DNA of 64,000 nt from Allolucifera butyrica (GCF_900476375.1 NZ_UPPP01000056.1:1-64000), one strand, 5' to 3'; shown: positions 18,202-27,230, counted from the first letter of the stretch. Numbers and translations: made by a program. Notes: generated by a model not told the origin, from the letters alone.

Positions 18202-19875
18202 TCAGGCCCCGTTCTGCCAAAAACGGTACACTACCGATTCATACGGCTTCAGCGCCAGCGACCGGCTTTTCAAAGCCATTGCCGGATAATTGCTGATGAG
18301 CACTTCCCGCTGCCAATTGTCCGGGACGGCATGGGCAGGCAAGCTCACCGCCGCCGCGTAAGGGAAAAAATTATTGACCACCAGCAGAATCTCGCCCTGT
18401 CCTTTTCTGAGGTACGCCCAAACAGCAGGGTGCCCGGCCAGCAAAAGTTCATATTCGCCCTCGGTGACAACCGGATAGGTCTTGCGCAGTTCAATCAGCC
18501 TTTGGTAATGATAAAAAACGGATTCCAGGTCCTGCAGAGACTTCTTCACGTTAATTTCCTTATAATTAGGGGCTACCGCAATCCATGGCTCTACGGCGGA
18601 AAATCCGGCATAGGGTGAATCATCCCACTGCATCGGCGTCCGGGCGTTATCACGCGACTTCTGGCCAATGGCGGCCATAACCGCCGCCGGGTCCAGACCG
18701 GCTTTAATTTTAGCGGCATAGGCCTGCAGGGTTTCCACATCCCGGTATTTCTCAATGGATGAGAAACCGGGATTAGTCATGCCGATTTCCTCGCCCTGAT
18801 AAATATACGGCGTTCCCTGCAGCATATGCAGCGCTGTCGCCAGCATTTTAGCCGACACGACCCGGTACCGGCCGTCGTCGCCAAAGCGGGAAACAACCCG
18901 CGGCTGATCATGATTACACCAGAACAGGGCATTCCAGCCTCCCTCCCGGTGCATGCCCGTCTGCCAGTCGCTGAGGATCTGCTTTAAGGCTAAAAAATCA
19001 AAATCTGCTTTCACCCATTTTTCTCCCTGCGGATAATCCACTTTCAAATGATGGAAACTAAAGGTCATGTTCAGTTCCCGCCGTTCGGGACAAGAGTAGC
19101 GGGCACAGTGCTCCAGGGAGGAAGAGGACATCTCCCCGACGGTCAATACATCGGCTGAGGTAAAAACCGCCCGGTGCATCTCCTGCAAATAATCGTGTAC
19201 CCGCGGTCCGTCGGTGTAGAAACGCCGTCCGTCTCCGTCCGGGTCGTCAGGAAATTCCCGGTCTTTGGAAATCAGGTTGATCACGTCCAGCCGAAAGCCG
19301 CTCACACCCTTATTGACCCAAAAGCGCATCATCTCGTATACTTTTTCCCGGACCGCCGGATTCTCCCAGTTCAAGTCGGCTTGGGTGCGGTCAAAAAGAT
19401 GCAGATAATACTGTCCCGTCGCCGCATCGTACTGCCAGGCCGGGCCGCCGAATTTTGACACCCAGTTATTTGGCCGGTCCCGCCAGATGTAGAAATCGCG
19501 GCAGGCGCTGTTCCGGCTCCGGGCGGCTTCTTGAAACCAAGCGTGCTCTGTCGAGGTATGGTTGACAACGATATCCATTATAATGCCGATACGGCGCCTT
19601 TTGGCTTCCGCCGCCAGTTCCTCCCAGTCGGCCACAGTTCCATAGCTCTCATCCAGCTGATAATAATCACTTACGTCGTAGCCATTGTCTCGTTGCGGCG
19701 ATTTATAGACCGGCGTCAGCCAAATGTAGTCAATCCCCAGAAACTCCAGGTAATCCAGTTTTTCTATAATCCCCCGGAGGTCACCGGCCGGACGGTTGGA
19801 ATGGCTCTTAAAACTGCGGGGATAAATCTGATAGATAACAGATTGCCGCCAATCTTCCTCTTTGAGATTTTTCAT
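18202..19875 (-). CDS. treA: GH13 alpha-glucosidase, likely trehalose-6-phosphate hydrolase
   Basis: A 557-residue GH13 enzyme: WLTPVYKSPQRDNGYDVSDY at the N-terminus, catalytic nucleophile region GFRLDVINLISKD (Asp near residue 199), acid/base Glu in VGEMSSSS, and the final Asp in FWCNHDQPRVVSRFGDD. Oligo-1,6-glucosidases and trehalose-6-phosphate hydrolases share this architecture. The adjacent TreP-like PTS permease favours hydrolysis of trehalose 6-phosphate to glucose and glucose 6-phosphate. Start ATG has GGGAGG 6 bases upstream. It is the last gene of a four-gene PTS operon. If the permease carries another glucoside, the substrate changes accordingly. Confidence 0.88.
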   Translation of the reverse strand: MKNLKEEDWRQSVIYQIYPRSFKSHSNRPAGDLRGIIEKLDYLEFLGIDYIWLTPVYKSPQRDNGYDVSDYYQLDESYGTVADWEELAAEAKRRRIGIIMDIVVNHTSTEHAWFQEAARSRNSACRDFYIWRDRPNNWVSKFGGPAWQYDAATGQYYLHLFDRTQADLNWENPAVREKVYEMMRFWVNKGVSGFRLDVINLISKDREFPDDPDGDGRRFYTDGPRVHDYLQEMHRAVFTSADVLTVGEMSSSSLEHCARYSCPERRELNMTFSFHHLKVDYPQGEKWVKADFDFLALKQILSDWQTGMHREGGWNALFWCNHDQPRVVSRFGDDGRYRVVSAKMLATALHMLQGTPYIYQGEEIGMTNPGFSSIEKYRDVETLQAYAAKIKAGLDPAAVMAAIGQKSRDNARTPMQWDDSPYAGFSAVEPWIAVAPNYKEINVKKSLQDLESVFYHYQRLIELRKTYPVVTEGEYELLLAGHPAVWAYLRKGQGEILLVVNNFFPYAAAVSLPAHAVPDNWQREVLISNYPAMALKSRSLALKPYESVVYRFWQNGA

Positions 19876-19944
19876 TTTTTTCCTCCCAGGCAGCCCCCGG
19901 ATTTACCGGCGGGCTGCCGTTGCCGGATACCGGCAAATTTTTGT

Positions 19945-21402
19945 CTATTCCATAACGGCAGCTCCTTGTTTACCGGCTTTTAGCAGGCGGTGTTTAGCCA
20001 CCGCTACGGTTAATAAAAAGGGCACGGCAACGGCGATGACCATCCCGACCAGAAACATGGGAATGTTCTGCGGGAAGATGGAAATAAAGGCCGGCAGGCC
20101 GCCCACGCCGATAGCCGGCGCCAATACCCGGTTCAGAGTTATAAAAATTGCGGCCGCCACCGAACCGGTCAACGCAGCATAAAAGGGATACCGGTAGCGT
20201 AAATTTACCCCGAACATAGCCGGCTCGGTAATGCCGGCATAAGCGGACAACGCGGCGGTAGACGCCATGCTTTTTTCTTTGCCGTTGCCGGCAACCCAGA
20301 ACATGGCCAGAGCCGCGCTGCCCTGGGCGATGTTCGACAAGGCGATCATCGGCCAGATGAAGGTGCCGCCGTTTTGCACAATTAGCTGCAAATCAACGGC
20401 AATAAACATGTGATGCATGCCCGTAATGACCAGCGGCGCATACAGGGCGCCGAAAATAAGCGCGCCCAATACGGGAACATGCTCATAAATCCCCACAATG
20501 CCGCTAGTCAGCACAGTGCCGATCGAACGGGTAACCGGCCCAATGATGCCGAGAGCCAGAACGCCCGTAATTACAATCGTCGTAATCGGCACAATCAGCA
20601 ACTGCAAAGCGGCAGGCACCCGTTTTTTCAGCCATCCTTCCACCTGGCTCAGAATATAAGCGGCGATTAAAATGGGCAGGATTTGGCCCTGATAGCCGAC
20701 CTTTTCGAAATGAAACACGCCGAGAATATTGAAATAAGGCAGTTTGGCGCCGCCGATGCCTGCCGCCGCCTTGCCGTAAGCCCAGCCGTTTAACAGGTCG
20801 GGATGAACCAGCAGCAGCCCCATAACAATGCCGAGAATTTCGCTGCCGCCGAACTTTTTAGTTGCCGACCAGCCGACCAGAGCCGGCAAGAATACGAAGG
20901 AGGTATTGGCCATCATATTAATCAGGTCCCAGGTCCCCTGCAATCCTGGATAAGCGTCCAGCAAACTCTTACCGTCGATAAACAGCCCCTTGGACCCAAT
21001 CAGGTTATTTATGCCCATGAGCAAACCGGCCGTAATAATTGCCGGCAAAATGGGCATGAAAATATCCGACAAAATTTTGACCAGCCGCTGCACCGGATTC
21101 AGCTTGGCGGCGCCTTCCTCTTTGACATCCGCCAGGGTGGCCTGTTTAAGCCCTGTAACCTGGAGCAGTTGGCGGTACACCTTCTCCACCTCACCGGCCC
21201 CGATTACAATTTGAAATATACCGGCCGCAGCGAAACTCCCCTTGACAACCTCAATGGCATCGAGCTGGGCCTGATTGACCTGGCTCTCATCTTTCAGCAC
21301 GAGCCGCAGCCGGGTTAAGCAATGGGCTGCTTGCTTAATATTGTCCCTCCCTCCAACAAATTCCAGAATACTTAGAACAATCTGATTATAATCCTTCGGC
21401 AT
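19945..21402 (-). CDS. treP: PTS EIIBC permease, trehalose type
   Basis: A 485-residue fusion of an EIIB domain (1 to about 90; phospho-cysteine Cys28 in AAHCLTRLRLVLKDE) and an EIIC membrane domain with about ten helices (from ILSDIFMPILPAIITAGLLMG onward; substrate-binding segment ITGMHHMFIAVDLQ). Sequence and order match TreP/SacX-type sucrose-trehalose permeases. There is no EIIA domain, and a stand-alone EIIA is encoded three genes upstream in the same operon. It imports and phosphorylates a disaccharide, with trehalose the best guess from the adjacent hydrolase. Confidence 0.9.
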   Translation of the reverse strand: MPKDYNQIVLSILEFVGGRDNIKQAAHCLTRLRLVLKDESQVNQAQLDAIEVVKGSFAAAGIFQIVIGAGEVEKVYRQLLQVTGLKQATLADVKEEGAAKLNPVQRLVKILSDIFMPILPAIITAGLLMGINNLIGSKGLFIDGKSLLDAYPGLQGTWDLINMMANTSFVFLPALVGWSATKKFGGSEILGIVMGLLLVHPDLLNGWAYGKAAAGIGGAKLPYFNILGVFHFEKVGYQGQILPILIAAYILSQVEGWLKKRVPAALQLLIVPITTIVITGVLALGIIGPVTRSIGTVLTSGIVGIYEHVPVLGALIFGALYAPLVITGMHHMFIAVDLQLIVQNGGTFIWPMIALSNIAQGSAALAMFWVAGNGKEKSMASTAALSAYAGITEPAMFGVNLRYRYPFYAALTGSVAAAIFITLNRVLAPAIGVGGLPAFISIFPQNIPMFLVGMVIAVAVPFLLTVAVAKHRLLKAGKQGAAVME

Positions 21403-21424
21403 TCCAGGTCCCCCTCACTGTTTT

Positions 21425-22285
21425 TTATTTTCCCATTTGCCCTGCCGGAAATTGAACGCATAACTTTTCCACATAGAGCGCAATATAAGCGGTTTCCCCG
21501 ACGGGAACCTCAACTTCCAGTTCCTCGGCAATATAGGCGCTCAACTGTTCCGCCAGTGCGTAGGAAGCCTTATATTTGCGCCGGATGACCGGCAACAAAT
21601 CGTTGGTAATCCGTTGGCGCCGCAGCAGACGCTCCATGGTATAGCGCAAATGAGTAACAAACCGGGCATAATCAAGGGATTGGCGGTCCACGGCAATTTG
21701 CCGCTCTTCTTCAATGATTTCCACCAGACTGTTCGCCAGAAACGTCTGGCGCATGGTTTGCGACAACTTGCCGTTTTTACGGGCGGAATGAATATGAATG
21801 GCAATGAAGCCGGCCTCTCCCTCCGGAATTTGGACGCCGGCCTGCTGTTCCAGCATGGCCACGGCCTTTTGCGCCAGCAGATACTCCTTTTCATACAAAA
21901 TCTCCGTTTCAACCATAAACGGATTGGTAAACTCTTCCCCCCGCCGGACCCGCTTCAACATAAAGGCAATGTGTTCTACCAGGTTGATATGAATGTTCTC
22001 ATTCAATTCCTCATTGAGTTCCGAGCTGATCATGGCGATGACGGCTTCACACATGGCAAAAACAGCGTCGTCCACCTGCGTCAGGAGCTGCCGAAAACGG
22101 CCCGAATTCCCGGCATCCATAATGGTGAACTTTTTTTCCACCGGCGTTGCCGCCAAAATGGTATCGCCGCTCTTCCTGCCAAAACCGATGCCGCGGGCGA
22201 AAAGAATTTCTTCCCGGCCCGAACGGAGCGCAAGAACCACATTATTATTAAACACTTTGACCAGCGTATAATGATCTTGCCGCAC
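21425..22285 (-). CDS. glcT: BglG/GlcT-family transcriptional antiterminator
   Basis: About 286 residues: an N-terminal CAT RNA-binding domain (1-55; VKVFNNNVVLALRSGREEILFARGIGFG) and two PTS-regulation domains. Histidines for phosphorylation appear in NIHINLVEHIAFMLKR and IHIHSA (PRD1) and RFVTHLRYTMERLL (PRD2). GTG 22283-22285 is the best start (GAGGAGG 8 bases upstream). It overlaps no gene but follows the EIIA gene by 16 bases. It should bind the antiterminator found in the operon leader when sugar flows through the PTS. The leader matches the GlcT-type target better than the LicT/SacY type. Confidence 0.88.
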   Translation of the reverse strand: MRQDHYTLVKVFNNNVVLALRSGREEILFARGIGFGRKSGDTILAATPVEKKFTIMDAGNSGRFRQLLTQVDDAVFAMCEAVIAMISSELNEELNENIHINLVEHIAFMLKRVRRGEEFTNPFMVETEILYEKEYLLAQKAVAMLEQQAGVQIPEGEAGFIAIHIHSARKNGKLSQTMRQTFLANSLVEIIEEERQIAVDRQSLDYARFVTHLRYTMERLLRRQRITNDLLPVIRRKYKASYALAEQLSAYIAEELEVEVPVGETAYIALYVEKLCVQFPAGQMGK

Positions 22286-22301
22286 CGCACCTGCCTCCTC
22301 T

Positions 22302-22793
22302 TCATCCAATTTGCTTAAGCGTACACACAAACAGAATATCCCGACCGCCCCGGAGAATATCCTGGCCGGTCATGTTCAATTCCGCCACCGGCGCCATATC
22401 GGTAATAATCACGCAAGTTGCCGTTGATTTGCCATAGGAGGCAATAACACCCGGTTCGATGGCAATCACCGGCGTGCCGCCTTTAATCCGGATTCCCGGT
22501 TCCAGCAGGCGGGTGAAACCCCTGCCCGCCAATTCAACCGTGTCGACGCCGATATGAACCAAAACGGTCAGTCCCGCCGCTGTGGTAATACCAAAAGCAT
22601 GATTGGTGGGAAAAATCATTTCCAGCCAGCCGTCAACGGGAGCGTAGACCGTCTTTCCCCGGGCCTCGACAGCTGCGCCGTCCCCCAGCATTTTACGGGA
22701 AAAAACCGGATCCGGCACCTGGGACAAAGCCAGCGCCGGGCCATCAACGGGGGCAATAAAGGGGACGGAAAAATCCCCGGTCTCGTTGGTCAT
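22302..22793 (-). CDS. PTS glucose-type EIIA protein
   Basis: A 163-residue EIIA-Glc/Crr-like protein. The phosphorylatable histidine is His80 in LVHIGVDTVEL, with the partner His65 in TNHAFGI; APVDGPALALSQVPDPVFS is the usual N-terminal entry. ATG 22791-22793 is chosen (GGGGAGG 5 bases before); the ORF is open nine codons further, across the ribosome-binding site. It heads the operon and should phosphorylate the EIIBC permease, which lacks its own EIIA. It could also serve other glucose-family permeases of the cell. Confidence 0.92.
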   Translation of the reverse strand: MTNETGDFSVPFIAPVDGPALALSQVPDPVFSRKMLGDGAAVEARGKTVYAPVDGWLEMIFPTNHAFGITTAAGLTVLVHIGVDTVELAGRGFTRLLEPGIRIKGGTPVIAIEPGVIASYGKSTATCVIITDMAPVAELNMTGQDILRGGRDILFVCTLKQIG

Positions 22794-22806
22794 ATGTACC
22801 TCCCCA

Positions 22807-22861
22807 AAATAAAAAGGCACGAGTTATAATATAACTCATGCCTGATTGAACAGTAACACGT
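22807..22861 (-). promoter_or_regulatory. RNA antiterminator (RAT) overlapping a leader terminator
   Basis: The minus strand from 22861 to 22834 reads ACGTGTTACTG, four bases, then ATCAGGCATGAGT, the GlcT-type RAT. Its 3' half is also the left arm of a terminator, GGCATGAGTTATA/TATAACTCGTGCC (22816-22842), followed by TTTTTATTTT. The two structures are mutually exclusive, so bound antiterminator permits transcription of the PTS operon. Confidence 0.88.
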
Positions 22862-22871
22862 TACTATATTT

Positions 22872-22901
22872 AGTATATATAGATTTGCCAATCCTTGTCA
22901 A
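22872..22901 (-). promoter_or_regulatory. Sigma-A promoter of the PTS operon
   Basis: TTGACA (22896-22901), 18 bases, TATACT (22872-22877) on the minus strand, placed about 10 bases before the RAT. Confidence 0.8.
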
Positions 22902-22958
22902 TCCCTCTTCCAAAATAATTCCCAGTACTCTGTTAACCCTAAATCTGTAGGATGAGCA

Positions 22959-23912
22959 CTACTCCGCCGGCTCCGAATTGCCGTCGAAATCCAGACTGTC
23001 CGCCATTTGCTCCAGCTTGCGCAAGCGGTGGTTAATCCCGGATTTGCTTACTTTCCGCTCCATTAGCGCGACTAATTCCTGCAGTGTGGCTTCCGGATAG
23101 GCAAGGCGGATTTCGGCGGTTTCCCGCAAGGCGGGAGGCAGCTTATCCAGCCCGACACGGCGAAGCAGAAAACGGATCTTTTCCACTTGCCGCACCGCGG
23201 CGTTGACTGTTTTCTGCAAATTAGCCGTTTCGCAATTCACCAGACGGTTGACCTGATTACGCATCTCTTTGACGACCCGTACGGTTTCAAAATTCATGAG
23301 GGCATTATGGGCGCCGATAATGCGTAAAAAGGAGGTAATGGCATCGCCATCTTTTAAATAGATGATATAATCCTGCTTGCGGTCGGTCATTTTGGCCGGC
23401 AAATGGAATGCCTTTAAAAGCCGCTGCAGCGTTTTGGCAAAGTCGGGGTTGCCCGTCACCAGTTCCAGATGATAATCGCCCTCGGGGCGGCTGACGGAAC
23501 CGCCCCCCAGAAAAGCGCCGCGTAAATAAGCCCGCCGGCAGCAGGCTTTGCGCAATAACCCCGTATCTTTGCCGGCATTAATGTTATCACCGCGCATAAT
23601 ACCCAGGGCGGACAATAATTCCGTCACCACCGGCGACGGAATCGCTTTAATCAGATAGCTGTTATTTTTTTTCAGCCGGCGGCCGCGGCTGACAACCACT
23701 TCGGTTTTAAGCGGAAACCGCTTGATCAGAGAAAGGACTTTCCGGGCCACCGCCGCATTTTCCGTTGTAAAATTGATGCCCAGGTTGCTGTTGCCGCCGA
23801 TCAGCATCGTGCCGCCCATGCGCATCAGCGAAGCCAGTTCGGCTATAAAACAGCAGTTATTCTCCCCTGCTACGCGGGCCAGCTCATTTTTCACATCCGT
23901 TGAAAAGGACAA
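22959..23912 (-). CDS. whiA: DNA-binding protein WhiA
   Basis: A 317-residue WhiA: N-terminal domain (MSFSTDVKNELARV) and LAGLIDADG-homing-endonuclease-like core (LRGAFLGGGSVSRPEGDYHLEL), then a C-terminal helix-turn-helix (PEATLQELVALMERKVSKSGINHRLRKLEQ split around residue 285). In Firmicutes it influences cell division and chromosome segregation; in actinomycetes it controls sporulation. The translation begins at TTG (23910-23912). It is the third gene of the conserved rapZ-yvcK-whiA cluster, 31 bases after yvcK. Confidence 0.96.
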   Translation of the reverse strand: MSFSTDVKNELARVAGENNCCFIAELASLMRMGGTMLIGGNSNLGINFTTENAAVARKVLSLIKRFPLKTEVVVSRGRRLKKNNSYLIKAIPSPVVTELLSALGIMRGDNINAGKDTGLLRKACCRRAYLRGAFLGGGSVSRPEGDYHLELVTGNPDFAKTLQRLLKAFHLPAKMTDRKQDYIIYLKDGDAITSFLRIIGAHNALMNFETVRVVKEMRNQVNRLVNCETANLQKTVNAAVRQVEKIRFLLRRVGLDKLPPALRETAEIRLAYPEATLQELVALMERKVSKSGINHRLRKLEQMADSLDFDGNSEPAE

Positions 23913-23943
23913 TCCGGTTCACCCACTTTTTTCAACACCACAA

Positions 23944-25302
23944 TTAGGATTCGTCTTTCAGTTCTTTGATATTTTCCGCCAGCAAATAATAATCAAGCAG
24001 TTTCATTCGCTCTGAATTCGCCTTGAGTTTATAGACCATGGACATAATGGTACGGGATAATTTCAGCGGGTCGTGACGTACCAGATTGGTTTCACTAATT
24101 AAATTAGCCTTCACCGCCTTGACTCCCAACCGTTCAATTTCTTCCGTATCCGGCGCCACCGGATAAGCCCCCTGGTTGGCATACGCCGCCTGCAGGCCCG
24201 ATGCCACCGTTTGCGCATTGACCACCACATAGTCGATAATTCCGTCACCGGCGTGTTCCAAAATCGCCTTAACATGCATGGAAGCCGAGTAGCCGTCCGT
24301 TTCCCCCGGCTGAGTCATCACATTGCAAATATAAATCTTAACGGCCTGGGTCTGGCGCAGCGCATCGGCCACACCGTCCACCAGCAAATTAGGAATAATA
24401 CTGGTATATAAACTCCCCGGTCCCAGGATGACCGCATCGGCCTCATGGATAGCTTCCAGCGCACTGGGCAGCGGTGCGGCGGCCGGTTCAATATAAACCC
24501 GGCGAATTCGTTTATTGGCCAGAGGAATCTGTGATTCCCCCTCGACAACGCTGCCGTCCCCCATTTCAGCCAACAGGCGGATGGTCTGCGTGGAAGAAGG
24601 CACAACCCGGCCGCGTACGGCTAAAACTTTGCTCGATTCTTTCAGGGCCATTTCCGCATCGCCCAATATTTCCGTCATCGCGGCAATAAATAAATTGCCG
24701 AAGCTATGGCCGGCCAGCTGTCCCGAACCGCCAAAGCGGTGCTGAAACAATTTTTCCATAAGCGGTTCCGTATCGGCCAGCGCTACCAGACAATTGCGCA
24801 AATCGCCGGGAGGAATAATCCCCAGGTCTTCCCGGATCCGGCCGGAAGAGCCGCCGTCGTCCGCTACCGTGACAATGGCGGTAATATTACTGGTTACGCT
24901 TTTGATCCCCCGCAACAGCACGGACAGACCCGTACCGCCGCCGACAACGGCAATAACCGGCCCCCGGTTGAGCTTGCGTTTTTCGAAAATGATCTCCATC
25001 AGTTTATCCGGTCCTTCCGGCATTACTACACTGATCACCGACCGGATAATCCGCCGGGTTGCAAAACCCATAACGGCGAGTCCCATAATGACTATGGCAA
25101 AACCGACAAAGCTCGTTACCGCATAGTGATAAGTACCGGTTGCGCGGTATACCAGACGAAAAATGCCTTCTTCCAGCAACCCCACATATTTATAGTTAAA
25201 AACCATGGCCAAGCCGATGCTGGCCGCAATTACGCCCAGTGAAAACAACAACAGCCAACGCTTTAATTTCATGCCCGGGTACAGCCATTTTAAATAGTGC
25301 AT
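23944..25302 (-). CDS. yvcK: YvcK/CofD-fold UDP-sugar-binding protein with N-terminal membrane segments
   Basis: 452 residues. Two predicted transmembrane helices near the N-terminus (WLLLFSLGVIAASIGLAMVF; YAVTSFVGFAIVIMGLAVMGF) precede a CofD-like nucleotide-binding domain from about residue 115 (PVIAVVGGGTGLSVLLRGIK; TVADDGGSSGRIREDLG; VILGPGSLYTSIIPNLLV). Bacillus YvcK lacks the membrane part; the membrane-anchored form occurs in Negativicutes and some Clostridia. It is needed for growth on gluconeogenic carbon and proper cell-wall synthesis, binding UDP-GlcNAc. It lies 10 bases after rapZ. Confidence 0.95.
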   Translation of the reverse strand: MHYLKWLYPGMKLKRWLLLFSLGVIAASIGLAMVFNYKYVGLLEEGIFRLVYRATGTYHYAVTSFVGFAIVIMGLAVMGFATRRIIRSVISVVMPEGPDKLMEIIFEKRKLNRGPVIAVVGGGTGLSVLLRGIKSVTSNITAIVTVADDGGSSGRIREDLGIIPPGDLRNCLVALADTEPLMEKLFQHRFGGSGQLAGHSFGNLFIAAMTEILGDAEMALKESSKVLAVRGRVVPSSTQTIRLLAEMGDGSVVEGESQIPLANKRIRRVYIEPAAAPLPSALEAIHEADAVILGPGSLYTSIIPNLLVDGVADALRQTQAVKIYICNVMTQPGETDGYSASMHVKAILEHAGDGIIDYVVVNAQTVASGLQAAYANQGAYPVAPDTEEIERLGVKAVKANLISETNLVRHDPLKLSRTIMSMVYKLKANSERMKLLDYYLLAENIKELKDES

Positions 25303-25312
25303 TCAACACACC

Positions 25313-26200
25313 TCAGCTCTTGGGAAAGTTATGCTGCAGGTCCCGATGCTCAACATTGGCTTTATATCCTTTACTGCGAAGATATTCATAAATTTTATCG
25401 GCAATAAATACCGAACGGTGCAAGCCGCCGGTACAGCCAATTGCAATAATCAACTGGCTTTTGCCTTCCTTTACATAATTCGGCACCAAAAAGTCCACCA
25501 ACCCCAGCAATTTTTCCAGAAACTGCTTGGTAATCGGCCATTTCCAGATATAGTCAATTACCGGTTCTTCCTGACCGCTATGGCGGCGCAGGGATTCCAC
25601 ATAAAACGGGTTAGGCAGGAACCTTACGTCAAAAACCATGTCCGCATCCAGCGGAATTCCATATTTAAAACCAAACGAAACGATGGTAATGGTCATCCGT
25701 TCGTATTCCCGGTCTTCGGCAAACATGCCGGCAATGTTACCCCTTAACTGGGCCGCCGTTAAGTCGGACGTATCAATAATATGCATCGCCCGGCCCCGGA
25801 TGTGTTCCAGCCGCTCCCTTTCCCGGAAAATACCCTCGCTGATCCGTCCGTGCGGCGCCATCGGATGGCGGCGGCGGGACTCCTTATAACGCCGGATGAG
25901 GGTCTCGTCCGATGCCTCCAAAAACAGGATCTCATACATATAGCCTTGCTTTTCCATGTCTTCCAGCACCTGGACCAGGGTATCGAAAAATTCGCCGCCG
26001 CGAATATCGACAACTAAGGCAATTTTAGACACCCCGCCCCCCGACTGGGCACACAATTCGGCAAATTTGGGAATCAGCATGGGCGGCAAGTTGTCCACAC
26101 AAAAGTAACCCAGGTCTTCCATGGCCCGGACTACCTGCGTTTTACCGGCACCAGACATACCTGTTATAATGACCAAGCGAAAATTCTCCATCCTTGTCAC
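25313..26200 (-). CDS. rapZ: RNase adapter/nucleotide-binding protein RapZ (YvcJ)
   Basis: A 295-residue P-loop ATPase/GTPase: Walker A ITGMSGAGKTQVVRAMED near residue 12, VDIRGGEFF, the conserved SFGFKYGIP and the C-terminal IGCTGGLHRSVFIAD. Known homologues bind nucleotides and, in enterobacteria, GlcN6P-related sRNA; in Firmicutes YvcJ affects competence. The GTG at 26200 gives the annotated length; ATG three codons later is an alternative. The gene lies 8 bases downstream of the PHP phosphatase gene and 10 bases upstream of yvcK, so these form one operon. Confidence 0.96.
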   Translation of the reverse strand: MTRMENFRLVIITGMSGAGKTQVVRAMEDLGYFCVDNLPPMLIPKFAELCAQSGGGVSKIALVVDIRGGEFFDTLVQVLEDMEKQGYMYEILFLEASDETLIRRYKESRRRHPMAPHGRISEGIFRERERLEHIRGRAMHIIDTSDLTAAQLRGNIAGMFAEDREYERMTITIVSFGFKYGIPLDADMVFDVRFLPNPFYVESLRRHSGQEEPVIDYIWKWPITKQFLEKLLGLVDFLVPNYVKEGKSQLIIAIGCTGGLHRSVFIADKIYEYLRSKGYKANVEHRDLQHNFPKS

Positions 26201-26208
26201 ATCCCAAT

Positions 26209-26931
26209 TTAGTTTCGGTTCCGGTGCCGCCTGTTTAGATGCTCATAAATCCTGTCAACGGATGTATTGATAACCTGCTCCGGTCCGATATCATGGTTAT
26301 ACAATAGTTCGACCGCCTCACCAAAGTTTCCCACCGATAAAGCCAGGTGACTGTCGGATCCCAACATAATTTTAGCCCCGTAGGCCTTGGCTAACGCGGC
26401 AATATGATCGCAGTGCGGCCGGCTGCCTTTGCGGGATACGGTCAATGAACTGTTATTGATTTCAATAACGACATCCTGCTCAACCGCCGCCTTGACAACC
26501 GCCTCTTCATCAACGGGATATTCCGGATTTCCCGGATGAACAATAATATCTACCCAGGGATTTTTCATGGCATTGATCATCATCAAGGTATTTTCCGCCA
26601 CCGTCCCATAGGGTGAACAAACCGTATGCAACCCGGCCAGTACAATATCCAGCTTTGCCAACCGGGTATCTTCCAAATCCAGCGTCCCTTCCCGGTCGAT
26701 CACGTTAGCTTCCACGCCTTTTAAAATCCGCACGCCAAACAGCTCTGCGGGAATAGCGGCTAAATTGCCAAAGTGATACGGATGCGGCCCTCCCGGCATG
26801 GAAGGTCCATGGTCAGTCAGGGCAATCAGTTCCAACCCTTTATCGGCAGCGGCGCGGGCCACTTCTAAAACCGTGCTGTATGCGTGGCCGCTGGCAATCG
26901 TATGAACATGTAAATCAGCCACAAATTTCAA
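26209..26931 (-). CDS. PHP-domain phosphoesterase (YcdX-like)
   Basis: A 240-residue polymerase-and-histidinol-phosphatase domain protein. Metal ligands are visible in ADLHVHTIASGHAYST, LIALTDHGPSMPG, KGVEANVIDREG, GLHTVCSP, IVHPGNPEYP, VIEINNSS and LGSDSHLA, the full PHP metal-site set. It hydrolyses a phosphate ester, substrate unknown. Translation starts at TTG (26929-26931) 8 bases behind GGAGG. It is first in the PHP-rapZ-yvcK-whiA operon and has its own promoter upstream. Confidence 0.9.
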   Translation of the reverse strand: MKFVADLHVHTIASGHAYSTVLEVARAAADKGLELIALTDHGPSMPGGPHPYHFGNLAAIPAELFGVRILKGVEANVIDREGTLDLEDTRLAKLDIVLAGLHTVCSPYGTVAENTLMMINAMKNPWVDIIVHPGNPEYPVDEEAVVKAAVEQDVVIEINNSSLTVSRKGSRPHCDHIAALAKAYGAKIMLGSDSHLALSVGNFGEAVELLYNHDIGPEQVINTSVDRIYEHLNRRHRNRN

Positions 26932-26971
26932 AATAAATTCCTCCCCTACCTTACCATGGTATTATATAACA

Positions 26972-27000
26972 ATTATATGGCAAACGATGCAAAAAAGCAA
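26972..27000 (-). promoter_or_regulatory. Promoter of the PHP-rapZ-yvcK-whiA operon
   Basis: TTGCTT, 17 bases, TATAAT on the minus strand; start about 35 bases before the coding region. Its -35 lies inside the T-run of the terminator at 26991-27053, a compact back-to-back arrangement. Confidence 0.55.
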
Positions 27001-27053
27001 AAAGACCCAGTAGGCCGGTTTGGGCGCCGTAATGTCAATATGCATTTGGGTCT
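26991..27053 (-). terminator. Terminator-like structure upstream of the PHP operon
   Basis: Minus strand AGACCCA (27047-27053) pairs with TGGGTCT (27003-27009) around a 37-base loop containing a GGCGCC-rich stretch, and T-rich sequence follows (TTTTTGCTTTTTTG). It could end readthrough from the upstream unit or act as an attenuator. The loop is longer than usual, so the call is tentative. Confidence 0.45.
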
Positions 27054-27118
27054 CTTCAGTATTTCCTTTTCCAACAATCTGCCTAAATATATGGCAAAAA
27101 AAGCGAAGATATGCCAAA

Positions 27119-27230
27119 GAAAGACCGCGGAAAGCGGTCTTTCGGCTCAAGGCGCAGGGCTCAGAGCGCGGGAAAACCCGTCTGCAATCATTGGGTGTGT
27201 CCACCCTGGCAGAAGGGTCATTTTGTCGTA
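27119..27230 (+). repeat. Dispersed intergenic element, copy A (longest)
   Basis: A perfect hairpin GAAAGACCGC-GGAAA-GCGGTCTTTC is followed by the tail CGGCTCAAGGCGCAGGGC, then further paired segments (GGGAAAACCC; GGGTGTGTCCACCC) and GGCAGAAGGGTCATTTTGT. Copy B at 32461 shares both ends and differs in the middle. Orientation is given hairpin-first. It lies between the operon at 26.9 kb and the signalling gene at 27.3 kb. The nature (structured RNA or mobile repeat) is unknown. Confidence 0.7.
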
